Part shown: positions 7,901 to 13,890 of the stretch, one piece after another | Layout: each line of letters opens with the position of its first letter | Position numbering within the stretch: the first letter of the stretch is position 1 | From: Thermaceae bacterium | GTDB lineage: Bacteria > Deinococcota > Deinococci > Deinococcales > Marinithermaceae | Direction: 5' to 3' | Length of the DNA stretch: 37,376 nt | Assembly (NCBI GenBank): GCA_026981865.1 | Contig: JALSIA010000221.1 | Span: 1 to 37,376 of the forward strand | Program-made: the position numbers and the translations under genes | The notes under the pieces: model-generated | Databases searched by the model: none | Told to the model about the DNA's origin: nothing | What the model saw: only the letters and a program-made list of their open reading frames with translations

Positions 7901-8579
7901 GGATGGCGAGCAGCACCTCGTGGGCGCGGGCGTCCTCCTGCTTGACGTAGTGGCCGTCGTTGGTGGCCACCATGCCCAGGCCGTACTTCTGTGCGAACTC
8001 GCGCAGCACCGCGTTGACCTTCTTCTGCTCCTCGAGCCCGTGGTCCTGGATCTCGATGAAGTAACGGTCGCCGAAGATCTCCAGGTACTCGTTCAACCGC
8101 TCCTCGGCCAGGTCTTCGCGGTCCGCCAGAATGAACTGGGGAATCTCCGCCCCCAAACAGCCCGAAAGCGCGATGATGCCCTCGTTGTGCTCGCGCAGGA
8201 TCTCGCGGTCGATGCGCGGCTTCATGTAGAAGCCCTCGAGGTAGGCGCGGCTCGCCAGCCGCACCAGGTTCTGGTACCCGGTGAAGTCACGCGCCAGCAG
8301 GGTCAGGTGGAAGTAGCCGCCGTCGAGGCCCTTGCGCATCGTACGGTCGAAGCGGCTCTCGGCGGCTACGTAGGCCTCGTAGCCGATGATGGGCTTGACC
8401 CCCGCGGTCGTGGCCTTCTTGTAGAACTGCACCGCCCCAAAGAGGTTCCCGTGGTCCGTGGTCGCGAGTGCCGGATCTTCGGGCGTGGTCTGCTTGACCC
8501 ACTGGATCAGCTCGTCCAGCTTGGCCGCGCCGTCGAGCAACGAGAACTGGGTGTGCTGGTGCAGGTGGGCGAACTTCAT
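4911..8579 (-). CDS. dnaE: DNA polymerase III alpha subunit
   Basis: This 1222-residue replicative polymerase closely matches the Taq-type DnaE size. It begins with an intact PHP domain (HLHQHT at 6-11, then TTDHG, NDGHY and related metal ligands), which in Thermus enzymes is a metal-dependent proofreading exonuclease. The polymerase active site is PDIDTDF (Asp455, Asp457), with the third carboxylate Asp611 in KMDFLG. Glycine-rich GPGRGSAAGS precedes the palm motif. The C-terminal part carries the helix-hairpin-helix and OB-fold regions. No intein interrupts it, unlike some Thermus dnaE genes. The ATG at 8579 lies 6 nt after TAAACT with no Shine-Dalgarno sequence, so the mRNA is probably leaderless. 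Confidence 0.98.
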   Translation of the reverse strand: MKFAHLHQHTQFSLLDGAAKLDELIQWVKQTTPEDPALATTDHGNLFGAVQFYKKATTAGVKPIIGYEAYVAAESRFDRTMRKGLDGGYFHLTLLARDFTGYQNLVRLASRAYLEGFYMKPRIDREILREHNEGIIALSGCLGAEIPQFILADREDLAEERLNEYLEIFGDRYFIEIQDHGLEEQKKVNAVLREFAQKYGLGMVATNDGHYVKQEDARAHEVLLAIQSKATLADEDRWKFPCDEFYVKTPEEMKQALPDWPDEIFSNSAEIAAMCNVELPVGDKMTYRIPRYPLPEGRDENQYLRELTFKGLLERYPDRVNPALYRAYLTRLEIEPAEREEDLILQLARLDRETRERVDFFPEVRNVHEWDGWSVLARAEYELGTIEQMGFPGYLLIVQDYINWAKDHGISVGPGRGSAAGSLVAYAIRITNIDPLEFGLLFERFLNPARVSMPDIDTDFSDVRRDEVIDYVRERYGEDKVAQIATFGTLASKAALKDVARVYGLEYKRAEQLAKLIPVQFGKPLPLARAMEQIPELKAAMQQDATVREVLEIAQRLEGLNRHASVHAAGVVIADEPLTDLVPLMRDTRGDGVVTQYDMGSVEALGLLKMDFLGLRTLSFLDEAKRIVRESAGVELDYDNLPLDDPKTFEMLGRGDTKGVFQLEGTGMTNTVKAFKPERLHDIIAIVSLYRPGPMDNIPTYLRRRHGQEPVSYAEFPHAAEMLEPILAETYGIPVYQEQIMQIASAVAGYTLGEADLLRRAMGKKKVEELKAHRDRFITGAEKRGVPPDEASRIFDLLEAFANYGFNKSHAAAYSLISYQTAYVKAHFPVEFMAALLTVERRNSDKVAEYIRDAEAGGIHVLPPDINRSGADFSVVGREILFGLSAVKNVGEGAVESILAEREKGGPYRSLPDFLRRVDLHHVNKRALESLIKAGAFDAFGERGQMLDAMEGLLKWAAAEQQKTAGGLTGLFDDGVTEPPLPETAPLEEVIRLRFEKEALGIYVTGHPLEHYPGLAEAATCQVAEVARWYEQNSGSKSRVRVLLAGMVEQIVRRSTRSGGMMARFNLADASGALEVVVFGRAYDRVMTRVKEDMPVIAVCDVEPDADGESLRVMVQDVFLYEELDGLPQVLELGFDLSLMDDARLLDLRSLLDEHPGVVPVYLKVRGPGGWALLEAREVRVDPGVTAELEKLEGLEVRSLPDREALLAGKLGGEGQAEVVPF

Positions 8580-8591
8580 GGGGTCAGTTTA
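8580..8591 (-). promoter_or_regulatory. Leaderless-type promoter of dnaE, TAAACT 6 nt before ATG
   Basis: On the minus strand TAAACT (8586-8591) precedes the dnaE ATG by 6 nt. No ribosome binding site lies between them. No convincing -35 element was found at 16-18 nt spacing. Confidence 0.5.
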
Positions 8592-8717
8592 CCGGCCCGG
8601 CCGTTTGCGTGGATGTGGAGCGTACGCGAACACGGGAGGCGCAGCGGGCACGCCTTTCTTCAACACCCCGACGCTGCTTTTCCGCCTCCGGTGATCGTGT
8701 TGCGAAAATCACCGAGA

Positions 8718-8753
8718 CCCCGGATCTCGCCCCCCTACGGGACTCGTCCGGGG
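8718..8753. repeat. Imperfect palindromic element, CCCCGGA/TCCGGGG arms
   Basis: Seven-base arms (8718-8724 and 8747-8753) enclose a 22-nt GC-rich interior. It belongs to the group of palindromes between dnaE and the coupled operon. Confidence 0.55.
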
Positions 8754-8786
8754 TTACGTGGGCCTTGCGAAGCAGACGTTCGCCTG

Positions 8787-8804
8787 TCCCCGCGAAAGCG
8801 GGGA
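8787..8804. repeat. Hairpin with GAAA tetraloop
   Basis: A perfect 7-bp stem (8787-8793 with 8798-8804) is closed by GAAA, a stable tetraloop. It is immediately followed by repeat copy A. The motif resembles small intergenic palindromes common in many bacterial genomes. Confidence 0.6.
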
Positions 8805-8805
8805 A

Positions 8806-8892
8806 CGTTCCGGACGAGGGAACTGCAGGTTGCCGCGATCCCCGGATCAAGTCCGGGGCGGGCTCGGAACCTCGCCGCGCGCGCCAAAGGAG
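8806..8892. repeat. Intergenic repeat copy A
   Basis: Copy A shares two long blocks with copy B at 9105-9164: a left block starting CGTTCCGGACGAGGGAAC and a right block CGGAACCTCGCCGCGCGCGC followed by CAAAGGAG. Copy A contains an additional internal hairpin (8840-8846 with 8852-8858, arms CCCCGGA/TCCGGGG) that copy B lacks. This nested arrangement is typical of mobile palindromic repeat families. No coding potential is seen here. Confidence 0.7.
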
Positions 8893-8992
8893 TCAGAGGT
8901 CACGTACTAAGCCCGGAACAGATCCCGATCCTTGCTGTACTTACCATGAAACGAGCACCCGGAAAAACGTTGTACTCTACCAACTTTATCGC

Positions 8993-9376
8993 TCACGCAA
9001 TCCAAGCCACCCGCGCGTCCCCCGGACCCCGCTCCGCTCGTCCGGGTGGACGAGGGAGGTGGAGGCGGGGGAAAAGACCTGCCAGACAAGAGAAAACTAG
9101 CCGTCGTTCCGGACGAGGGAACCGCAGGTTCCCGAGATCCGGAACCTCGCCGCGCGCGCCAAAGGAGCCAAAGATGGCGATCGTATTCAGCCCCCAGCAA
9201 ACCCAAAACCTCACCGCGTACGCTGGAGCGCCGGGCTTGGCCACTTTCTCCGCCACCAGCGCAAGGGGCCGCCGCCACCAACGGCGGGTCGCTGCCGGCC
9301 GGGCCTCGCGCTGACCGGCTCCGAGGGTGAACAGGGTGAGTAGGGCCAAAAAAATAAGAAGGGGTTTCTTCCTCAT
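8993..9376 (-). CDS. Small exported protein of unknown function, tail encoded by repeat DNA
   Basis: This 127-residue frame starts at ATG 9376, overlapping the previous stop as ATGA, with GGAGG 6 nt upstream, so the start is well supported. Residues 1-21 form a signal peptide or membrane anchor (KKPLLIFLALLTLFTLGAG). The region to about residue 70 contains WWRRP and RFWVCWGLNTIAIFGSF, which looks protein-like. From about residue 71 the frame reads through repeat copy B, and the Arg/Pro-rich remainder resembles translated repeat, not a domain. The original C-terminus may therefore have been replaced by repeat insertion. No family was recognised. Confidence 0.5.
   Translation of the reverse strand: MRKKPLLIFLALLTLFTLGAGQREARPAATRRWWRRPLALVAEKVAKPGAPAYAVRFWVCWGLNTIAIFGSFGARGEVPDLGNLRFPRPERRLVFSCLAGLFPRLHLPRPPGRAERGPGDARVAWIA
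9105..9164. repeat. Intergenic repeat copy B, inside the end of a reading frame
   Basis: Copy B matches both blocks of copy A in the same orientation but lacks the internal hairpin. It lies within the 3' half of the minus-strand frame 8993-9376, so translation from that frame would pass through repeat sequence. Confidence 0.7.
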
Positions 9377-10290
9377 GGCTGCCTCCGGTTGGGGGGCGGC
9401 TCGCCACCGCCCAGCGGGTTGTAGATCACTTGGCCAAGGGAAAGTTCGTAGTAGCGGGTGTCAATGTCCCCGCCGCAAGCTGCGGCAAAGGACCCGTACA
9501 CGTTCTCGTAGAACCTTCCCCCCGCCGCCTCGCAGTGGGCCCGGGCCCAGTCGCGGGGGTACTGGAAGAGGTAAAAGGTGATGCCCTCGGGGCCGAAGCC
9601 CTTGATGGTGATGGCGACCCAGCCGGAGCCCTTTTGGGTGGGGTCGCCGGAGCGAACCTCGTAGGATCGGCAGGCCCATTCTCCATACATACCCGGACTG
9701 CCCTCTTCGGGGGGAAACCAGAAACAAATCTCGGTGAAGTGGTCGCTGTTCTCCACCGGGGCGACGGCGTTTTTGAGGCTGAGCTGGACCTCGGGCAGGA
9801 AGAAGTTCTGCCACTCCTCGGGGAAGGGGTGGCTCTGTTCGAAGCGGGCGGCGGCGATGAGCTGGACCTCGGGGGGCAGGGCGGGGCCGGGAAGGGGGGC
9901 GGTGAGGGGGAGGGAGGTGACCTTGAGCAGCAGGGGAACGGGGAAGGAAACGGGCTGGACGACGACGCGGGCCATGCGGTCGGGCGTCATCACCTGGCCG
10001 CCTTCGGGGCCGACGAGCTTGACGCTGCTCTTGGCGCTCACCGGCAGGCCCGGGAAGAAGGCGTAGAGCACGGCGAGGGCGAGCAGGAAGGCGCTGGCAA
10101 GGAGCATGCGCCGGCCCCAGGCGCGGGTGGCGGGACTGAGCAGGGCCAGGGCGAAGACGAGGTTCACGGTTAGCAGGGGCAGGCCCAAAACGACGTAGCG
10201 GGGAACGAAGGGGATCCAGGCGAGGGCGAAGAGGAGGAGCTGGTAGAGGAGGAAGAGGGGGAGGAGGGACCAAAACCTGCAGCTCTTCAT
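9373..10290 (-). CDS. Membrane protein of unknown function with large extracytoplasmic domain
   Basis: This 305-residue protein begins at ATG 10290, overlapping the preceding stop as ATGA. Three hydrophobic helices occupy about residues 5-90 (LLPLFLLYQLLLFALAW, then two more). A soluble domain of about 200 residues follows, with FPEEWQNFF, CFWFPPEEGSPG and an ending YNPLGGGEPPPNRRQP. Four or five Cys residues in that domain could form disulfides if it is exported. It is the middle gene of a three-gene coupled operon whose other members are also exported. No family was recognised. An upstream start in the same frame is excluded because it would overlap the previous gene extensively. Confidence 0.7.
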   Translation of the reverse strand: MKSCRFWSLLPLFLLYQLLLFALAWIPFVPRYVVLGLPLLTVNLVFALALLSPATRAWGRRMLLASAFLLALAVLYAFFPGLPVSAKSSVKLVGPEGGQVMTPDRMARVVVQPVSFPVPLLLKVTSLPLTAPLPGPALPPEVQLIAAARFEQSHPFPEEWQNFFLPEVQLSLKNAVAPVENSDHFTEICFWFPPEEGSPGMYGEWACRSYEVRSGDPTQKGSGWVAITIKGFGPEGITFYLFQYPRDWARAHCEAAGGRFYENVYGSFAAACGGDIDTRYYELSLGQVIYNPLGGGEPPPNRRQP

Positions 10291-11168
10291 TTCTTTGGAC
10301 AGGGAGGCAGCTTGCCGCGAGCATCCCAAAGGGAGAGCCGCGTCGCCTGAAAACGTACGTAGTACCGACCGGTAAGATCGGCCGTCACCCTTGCCTCTTC
10401 GGTTTCGGGGACGGGGCGGCGTTCCGCGTCGAGCAGGACGCCCAGCGTGCCCTGAACCCAGATCCCCCGATCTTCGTCGAAAAAATACATGGGAACGTCG
10501 TAGCTTCCGTTTCCGGGCCGGGCGTCGCGTAAGTAGTAGCGGTGAGTCGATGGCAAAACGAAGAAGACGGTGACCGGCTCGACCGGCGGCCCCATTCCCT
10601 GGACGGAATCGCCTCTGGCCGCCACGAAAAGGAACCCGAGCGAACGGTAACCGTCGGCATCCTTGTAACGCCCCGGGAAGAAAGCGCGGTCGAACTCGGG
10701 GTCGAGCGCCCGTGCCCATACCTGCGCCAAGCTGCCAGCCTGTACCCGAATCTCGACCTCTCCGTCTTCGCTGCGCCAGGACAAGCCGGACCACGACAGC
10801 TCGGCGTCGCTCAAATTCACGAAGGAGAGGTCGGGAACGAATGCGTACCCACGCTCGTCAACCCCCACTCGCCTGCCGGTGGTCAGCGCTACCCCCGCCA
10901 CCTTCAACCTCGCCCGTACGTACAGTTCGTCCCCCGGTGCCGCGTTCTCGAGGGTCAAACCGTACTGGCCCACCCGCCCGGTCGCGGTTCGCGCCAAAAG
11001 ACGCCCGTCGTCGGAAAGCACCTCAACCCAGGCGCCCTCGGGGCGGATGTCGTCGGCCATGGGATCAGCGGCGCGCACGACGACCATGCCGCCCACTTTC
11101 ACGGGCCCGGAGGACGCGCAGGCAAGGCCCGCGGCAGCCAAAACTACCACCAACGCAACCAGCTTCAT
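10287..11168 (-). CDS. Lipoprotein with surface-type beta domains, unknown role
   Basis: This 293-residue lipoprotein starts at ATG 11168. The signal peptide MKLVALVVVLAAAGLAC ends in the lipobox LAC, so the mature protein is anchored at Cys17. The N-terminal part (GAWVEVLSDDGRLLARTATG) resembles a carboxypeptidase-regulatory-like beta domain. A later YDVPMYFFDEDRGIWV segment resembles beta repeats in secreted surface proteins. The start is supported by TAGAAT 8 nt upstream and TTGTGA a further 17 nt upstream, with no Shine-Dalgarno sequence. It heads the coupled operon 11168-8993. Confidence 0.75.
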   Translation of the reverse strand: MKLVALVVVLAAAGLACASSGPVKVGGMVVVRAADPMADDIRPEGAWVEVLSDDGRLLARTATGRVGQYGLTLENAAPGDELYVRARLKVAGVALTTGRRVGVDERGYAFVPDLSFVNLSDAELSWSGLSWRSEDGEVEIRVQAGSLAQVWARALDPEFDRAFFPGRYKDADGYRSLGFLFVAARGDSVQGMGPPVEPVTVFFVLPSTHRYYLRDARPGNGSYDVPMYFFDEDRGIWVQGTLGVLLDAERRPVPETEEARVTADLTGRYYVRFQATRLSLWDARGKLPPCPKK

Positions 11169-11205
11169 TTGGGAGCATTCTAGTACAAGCATTCGGGCGT
11201 CACAA
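11169..11205 (-). promoter_or_regulatory. Promoter TTGTGA-N17-TAGAAT, leaderless geometry
   Basis: On the minus strand TAGAAT (11177-11182) lies 8 nt before the ATG, with TTGTGA 17 nt further upstream. This is one of the best two-box promoters in the window at leaderless distance and drives the three-gene envelope operon. Confidence 0.65.
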
Positions 11206-11258
11206 CACGCGCCAAACGTTCCGGTGCGGTTCACAGCGGCACCCGCATCCCCGGCGAC

Positions 11259-12056
11259 CTAGTCAGGCAGCCGGGTGCTGCGCAGCACGAACTTCCAGGG
11301 GATGGGGTAGGTCTGGTCCAGGTCGGGGTAGGTTTCCTGCACCCACGCCCACAAGCGCTCGATCGAAGGTCGGAAGACCTCGGGCGGAACCTGCCAGGTG
11401 TAGGAGTAAAGGCGCTCTTCCAGGATCTCCATCGTTTGCCTGGGGGTGCGTTCCTCCACCCACTCGGCCACCGCCTGGGTCTGGGGCTCGAGCCCCAGCT
11501 GCACGAGCGCCCGCTCCACCTCGTCGAGCCGGCGCGTGTGCGCGCCGCGCTTCAGCTCGTACCCCATCTCGCCCAGCAGCTCGCGCCAGCGCTCCTGGAT
11601 GTTCCAGTCCTCACTGGGGCCGGTGGAGACGTCCCACCCCTCGTAGAGCACCCCTCCGGGGGCCAGGACCCGCAAGGCTTCGAGCAGGGCCCGCTGCCAG
11701 TCGGGGATCAGGTGCCACAGGTGCACCCCGATGACCGCGTGGAAGCTGTCCTTGGCGAAGGGCAGGCTGCGCGCGTCGGCCTCGACCAGGCGCACCTTGC
11801 GGGCCACCCCGGCGATTTTGTAGCGCATCACCTCGAGCATCGCCGGGCTCACGTCCACGCCCACGAACTTGTGCCCGCGCGCGATGATCGGTACGCCCAC
11901 CCGGCCCGTACCCACGCCCAGCTCGAGAAAGACCGGCTCACGGAAACGGTCCTCCACCGGTGCGATGATCGCGGTGGCGATCCGCCCCGAAACCTCGGGC
12001 GGGTGGTAGCGGGTTCGGTCGTAGGCGTAGGCCACGCGGCCAAAGTTCAACGTCAT
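11259..12056 (-). CDS. Class I SAM-dependent methyltransferase
   Basis: This 265-residue protein has the Rossmann methyltransferase order: motif I LELGVGTGR (44-52), the acidic residue ending strand 2 in VGVDVSP (Asp68), VEADARSLPF (91-100) and LRVLAPGG later. This matches the Methyltransf_11/25 group acting on small molecules or lipids; the substrate cannot be read from sequence. The C-terminal third is Trp- and Glu-rich. ATG 12056 is preferred because it begins the family-like segment and has GGAGAGGAAG upstream, although 13 nt away. A TTG at 12110 would add 18 residues and is the alternative. Confidence 0.85.
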   Translation of the reverse strand: MTLNFGRVAYAYDRTRYHPPEVSGRIATAIIAPVEDRFREPVFLELGVGTGRVGVPIIARGHKFVGVDVSPAMLEVMRYKIAGVARKVRLVEADARSLPFAKDSFHAVIGVHLWHLIPDWQRALLEALRVLAPGGVLYEGWDVSTGPSEDWNIQERWRELLGEMGYELKRGAHTRRLDEVERALVQLGLEPQTQAVAEWVEERTPRQTMEILEERLYSYTWQVPPEVFRPSIERLWAWVQETYPDLDQTYPIPWKFVLRSTRLPD

Positions 12057-12128
12057 CGAGCGAGCAGCACTTCCTCTCCGGGCCAGGCTTATGACAACCC
12101 CGACGTTCAAAATGTATGATATTAAGAA

Positions 12129-12156
12129 TTAATACTTCTGTCCAGTAAACCCTCAA
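12129..12156 (-). promoter_or_regulatory. Candidate promoter TTGAGG-N16-TATTAA
   Basis: On the minus strand TTGAGG (12151-12156) and TATTAA (12129-12134) are 16 nt apart in an AT-rich patch. Transcription would start near 12121 and give a leader of about 65 nt for the methyltransferase gene, consistent with its Shine-Dalgarno-like sequence. Confidence 0.4.
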
Positions 12157-12230
12157 ATTTTCCGTCGCCTGCGCGCCTTTCCCCATACCGCAATCCCGCT
12201 TCGCTGACGTCAGGCTCGGGACGGGCGTGG

Positions 12231-12244
12231 TAAAGTTAGGCGTT
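12231..12244 (+). promoter_or_regulatory. Leaderless-type promoter of phnD, TAAAGT 8 nt before ATG
   Basis: TAAAGT (12231-12236) matches TANNNT and is 8 nt from the ATG at 12245. No Shine-Dalgarno sequence lies between. The -35 region is weak. Confidence 0.45.
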
Positions 12245-13123
12245 ATGAAAAGAATATGGGTCTTGCTCCTGGTCCTTTTGGGCCTCACCGGCGTGATGGC
12301 GCAGAGCGCGCTCAAGGTTCGCATCGGCTTCAACCCCACCCAGAACTCCGACCAGCTCAGCCAGGCCGCGCAGGCCATCGCCGACTTCATCGAAGATCAG
12401 CTCGGCGGCGCGGTGGAGGTGGAGGTCTTCCTCCCCACCGAGTACCGCGGCTTGGTCGAGGCGATGCGCTCGGGCAACCTCGACTTTGCCTTCTTCCCGC
12501 CCGACGGCTACGTGATCGCCTCGCGCGAGGCCGGCGCGAAGGTGTTGCTCAAGAGCGTCCGCTTCGGCAACGCCTTCTACTGGAGCGCCATCATCGTTCG
12601 CAAGGACTCGGGCTACGGCACCATCGCCGACCTGGAGGGCAAGACCATCGCCTGGGTCGACCCCAACTCGGCCGCCGGCTACGTCTTCCCGCGCGCCGCG
12701 CTGCTGGCCGCGGGCATCAACCCCGACGAGTTCTTCGGTAAGCAGGTCTTCGCCGGCAAGCACGACGCCGCGGTGCTGGCGGTGCTGAACAAGTCGGTGG
12801 ACGCCGCCGCGGTCTTCGCCAACGACGACCAGAACAAGTCGGGCGCCTGGACCCAGTTCCTCTCGCCCGAGGAGGCGGCGCAGATCCACGCGATCTTCTA
12901 CACCAAGCCGATTCCGGGCGACACCTTCTCGGTCTCCAAGGAGTTCGCCCAGCAGTACCCGCAGCTCACCGAGAAGATCAAGGCCGCGATCATGACCTGC
13001 AAGGTGGGGGAAGGCTGCAACCTGCTCAAGAACCTTTACCGCATCGATTACATGGTGCCCGCCACCGACGCCGACTACGACGTAGTGCGCGAAGCCCGCA
13101 AGCTGCTGGGCCTCGACAAGTAG
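12245..13123 (+). CDS. phnD: PhnD-type phosphonate/phosphite ABC transporter binding protein
   Basis: This 292-residue exported protein has a signal peptide (about 1-19, ending GVMAQ). The fold signatures of PhnD-like binding proteins follow: RIGFNPTQN near the N-terminus, YRGLVEAMRSGNLDFAFFPP, and DLEGKTIAWVDPNSAAGYVFPR. It captures a phosphorus oxyanion or organic phosphonate and delivers it to the PhnC/PhnE transporter encoded directly downstream. Substrate choice between phosphonate, phosphite and related anions cannot be resolved, and no C-P lyase or phosphite dehydrogenase gene is present in the window. The ATG at 12245 is supported by the leaderless -10 box. Confidence 0.9.
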   Translation: MKRIWVLLLVLLGLTGVMAQSALKVRIGFNPTQNSDQLSQAAQAIADFIEDQLGGAVEVEVFLPTEYRGLVEAMRSGNLDFAFFPPDGYVIASREAGAKVLLKSVRFGNAFYWSAIIVRKDSGYGTIADLEGKTIAWVDPNSAAGYVFPRAALLAAGINPDEFFGKQVFAGKHDAAVLAVLNKSVDAAAVFANDDQNKSGAWTQFLSPEEAAQIHAIFYTKPIPGDTFSVSKEFAQQYPQLTEKIKAAIMTCKVGEGCNLLKNLYRIDYMVPATDADYDVVREARKLLGLDK

Positions 13124-13140
13124 GAGGCGCGAAGGGTTCC

Positions 13141-13890
13141 ATGATCGAAGCGAAGGGTCTCGGCGTCGTCTTTCCCAATGGAACCGAGGCGCTGCGGGAC
13201 ATCAACGTAACCATCGATGACGGCGAGTTCGTCGCCGTCATCGGCCTTTCGGGGGCGGGCAAGTCCACCTTCCTGCGCACGCTCAACGGTCTGGTGCGCC
13301 CCACGTCGGGAACGGTGCGCGTGGGCGGGGTCGAGGTGAACCGGCTCTCCGGCCGCTCGCTTGCGCAGTTCCGCCGCACCGTCGGCTTCATCTTCCAGCA
13401 GTTCAACCTGGTCACCCGGCTGACCGCGATCGAGAACGTGCTCCATGGCCGGCTGGGCTACCTGCCCACCTGGCGGGGGGTCCTGGGCCTCTACGGCGAA
13501 CGCGACTACGAGCTGGCGGCGGGCTACCTCGACGAGGTGGGGCTCGCGGGCAAGGAGCACGTGCGGGTGGACAACCTCTCGGGGGGGCAGCAGCAGCGGG
13601 TGGCCATCGCCCGTGCGATGGCGCAGCAGCCCCAGCTGGTCCTCGCCGACGAGCCCATGGCCAGCCTGGACCCGCGGCTCTCGGACGTGATCCTGGGGCT
13701 GCTCAAGAGCTACAACGAGGCCCACGGGGTCACGGTGCTCGTCAACATCCACGTGCTCGAGCTGGCCCGCCGCTACGCCCGGCGCGTGCTCGCCTTCAAC
13801 CAGGGCCGCCTCGTCTTCGACGGCCCCACCGAAACCCTGACCGACGACCTGGCCGCGCAGATCTACGCCGGCAGCCTGGAGGCGCTATGA
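13141..13890 (+). CDS. phnC: PhnC-type ABC transporter ATPase
   Basis: This 249-residue ATPase carries Walker A GLSGAGKS (about 37-44), the signature LSGGQQQR (about 145-152) and Walker B LVLADEPMASLD (about 163-174), followed by the switch histidine in LVNIHVLEL. These match the PhnC subfamily. It powers uptake through PhnE at the inner face of the membrane. It starts 17 nt after phnD, with GAGG-like bases upstream, and its stop overlaps phnE as ATGA. Confidence 0.93.
   Translation: MIEAKGLGVVFPNGTEALRDINVTIDDGEFVAVIGLSGAGKSTFLRTLNGLVRPTSGTVRVGGVEVNRLSGRSLAQFRRTVGFIFQQFNLVTRLTAIENVLHGRLGYLPTWRGVLGLYGERDYELAAGYLDEVGLAGKEHVRVDNLSGGQQQRVAIARAMAQQPQLVLADEPMASLDPRLSDVILGLLKSYNEAHGVTVLVNIHVLELARRYARRVLAFNQGRLVFDGPTETLTDDLAAQIYAGSLEAL

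Noticed and set aside
5115-9314. A 1399-codon open frame antisense to dnaE
   Set aside because: It is a mirror of GC-biased codons in dnaE: His/Val/Arg/Gly-rich with no motifs, while the other strand encodes a full DnaE with all catalytic residues.
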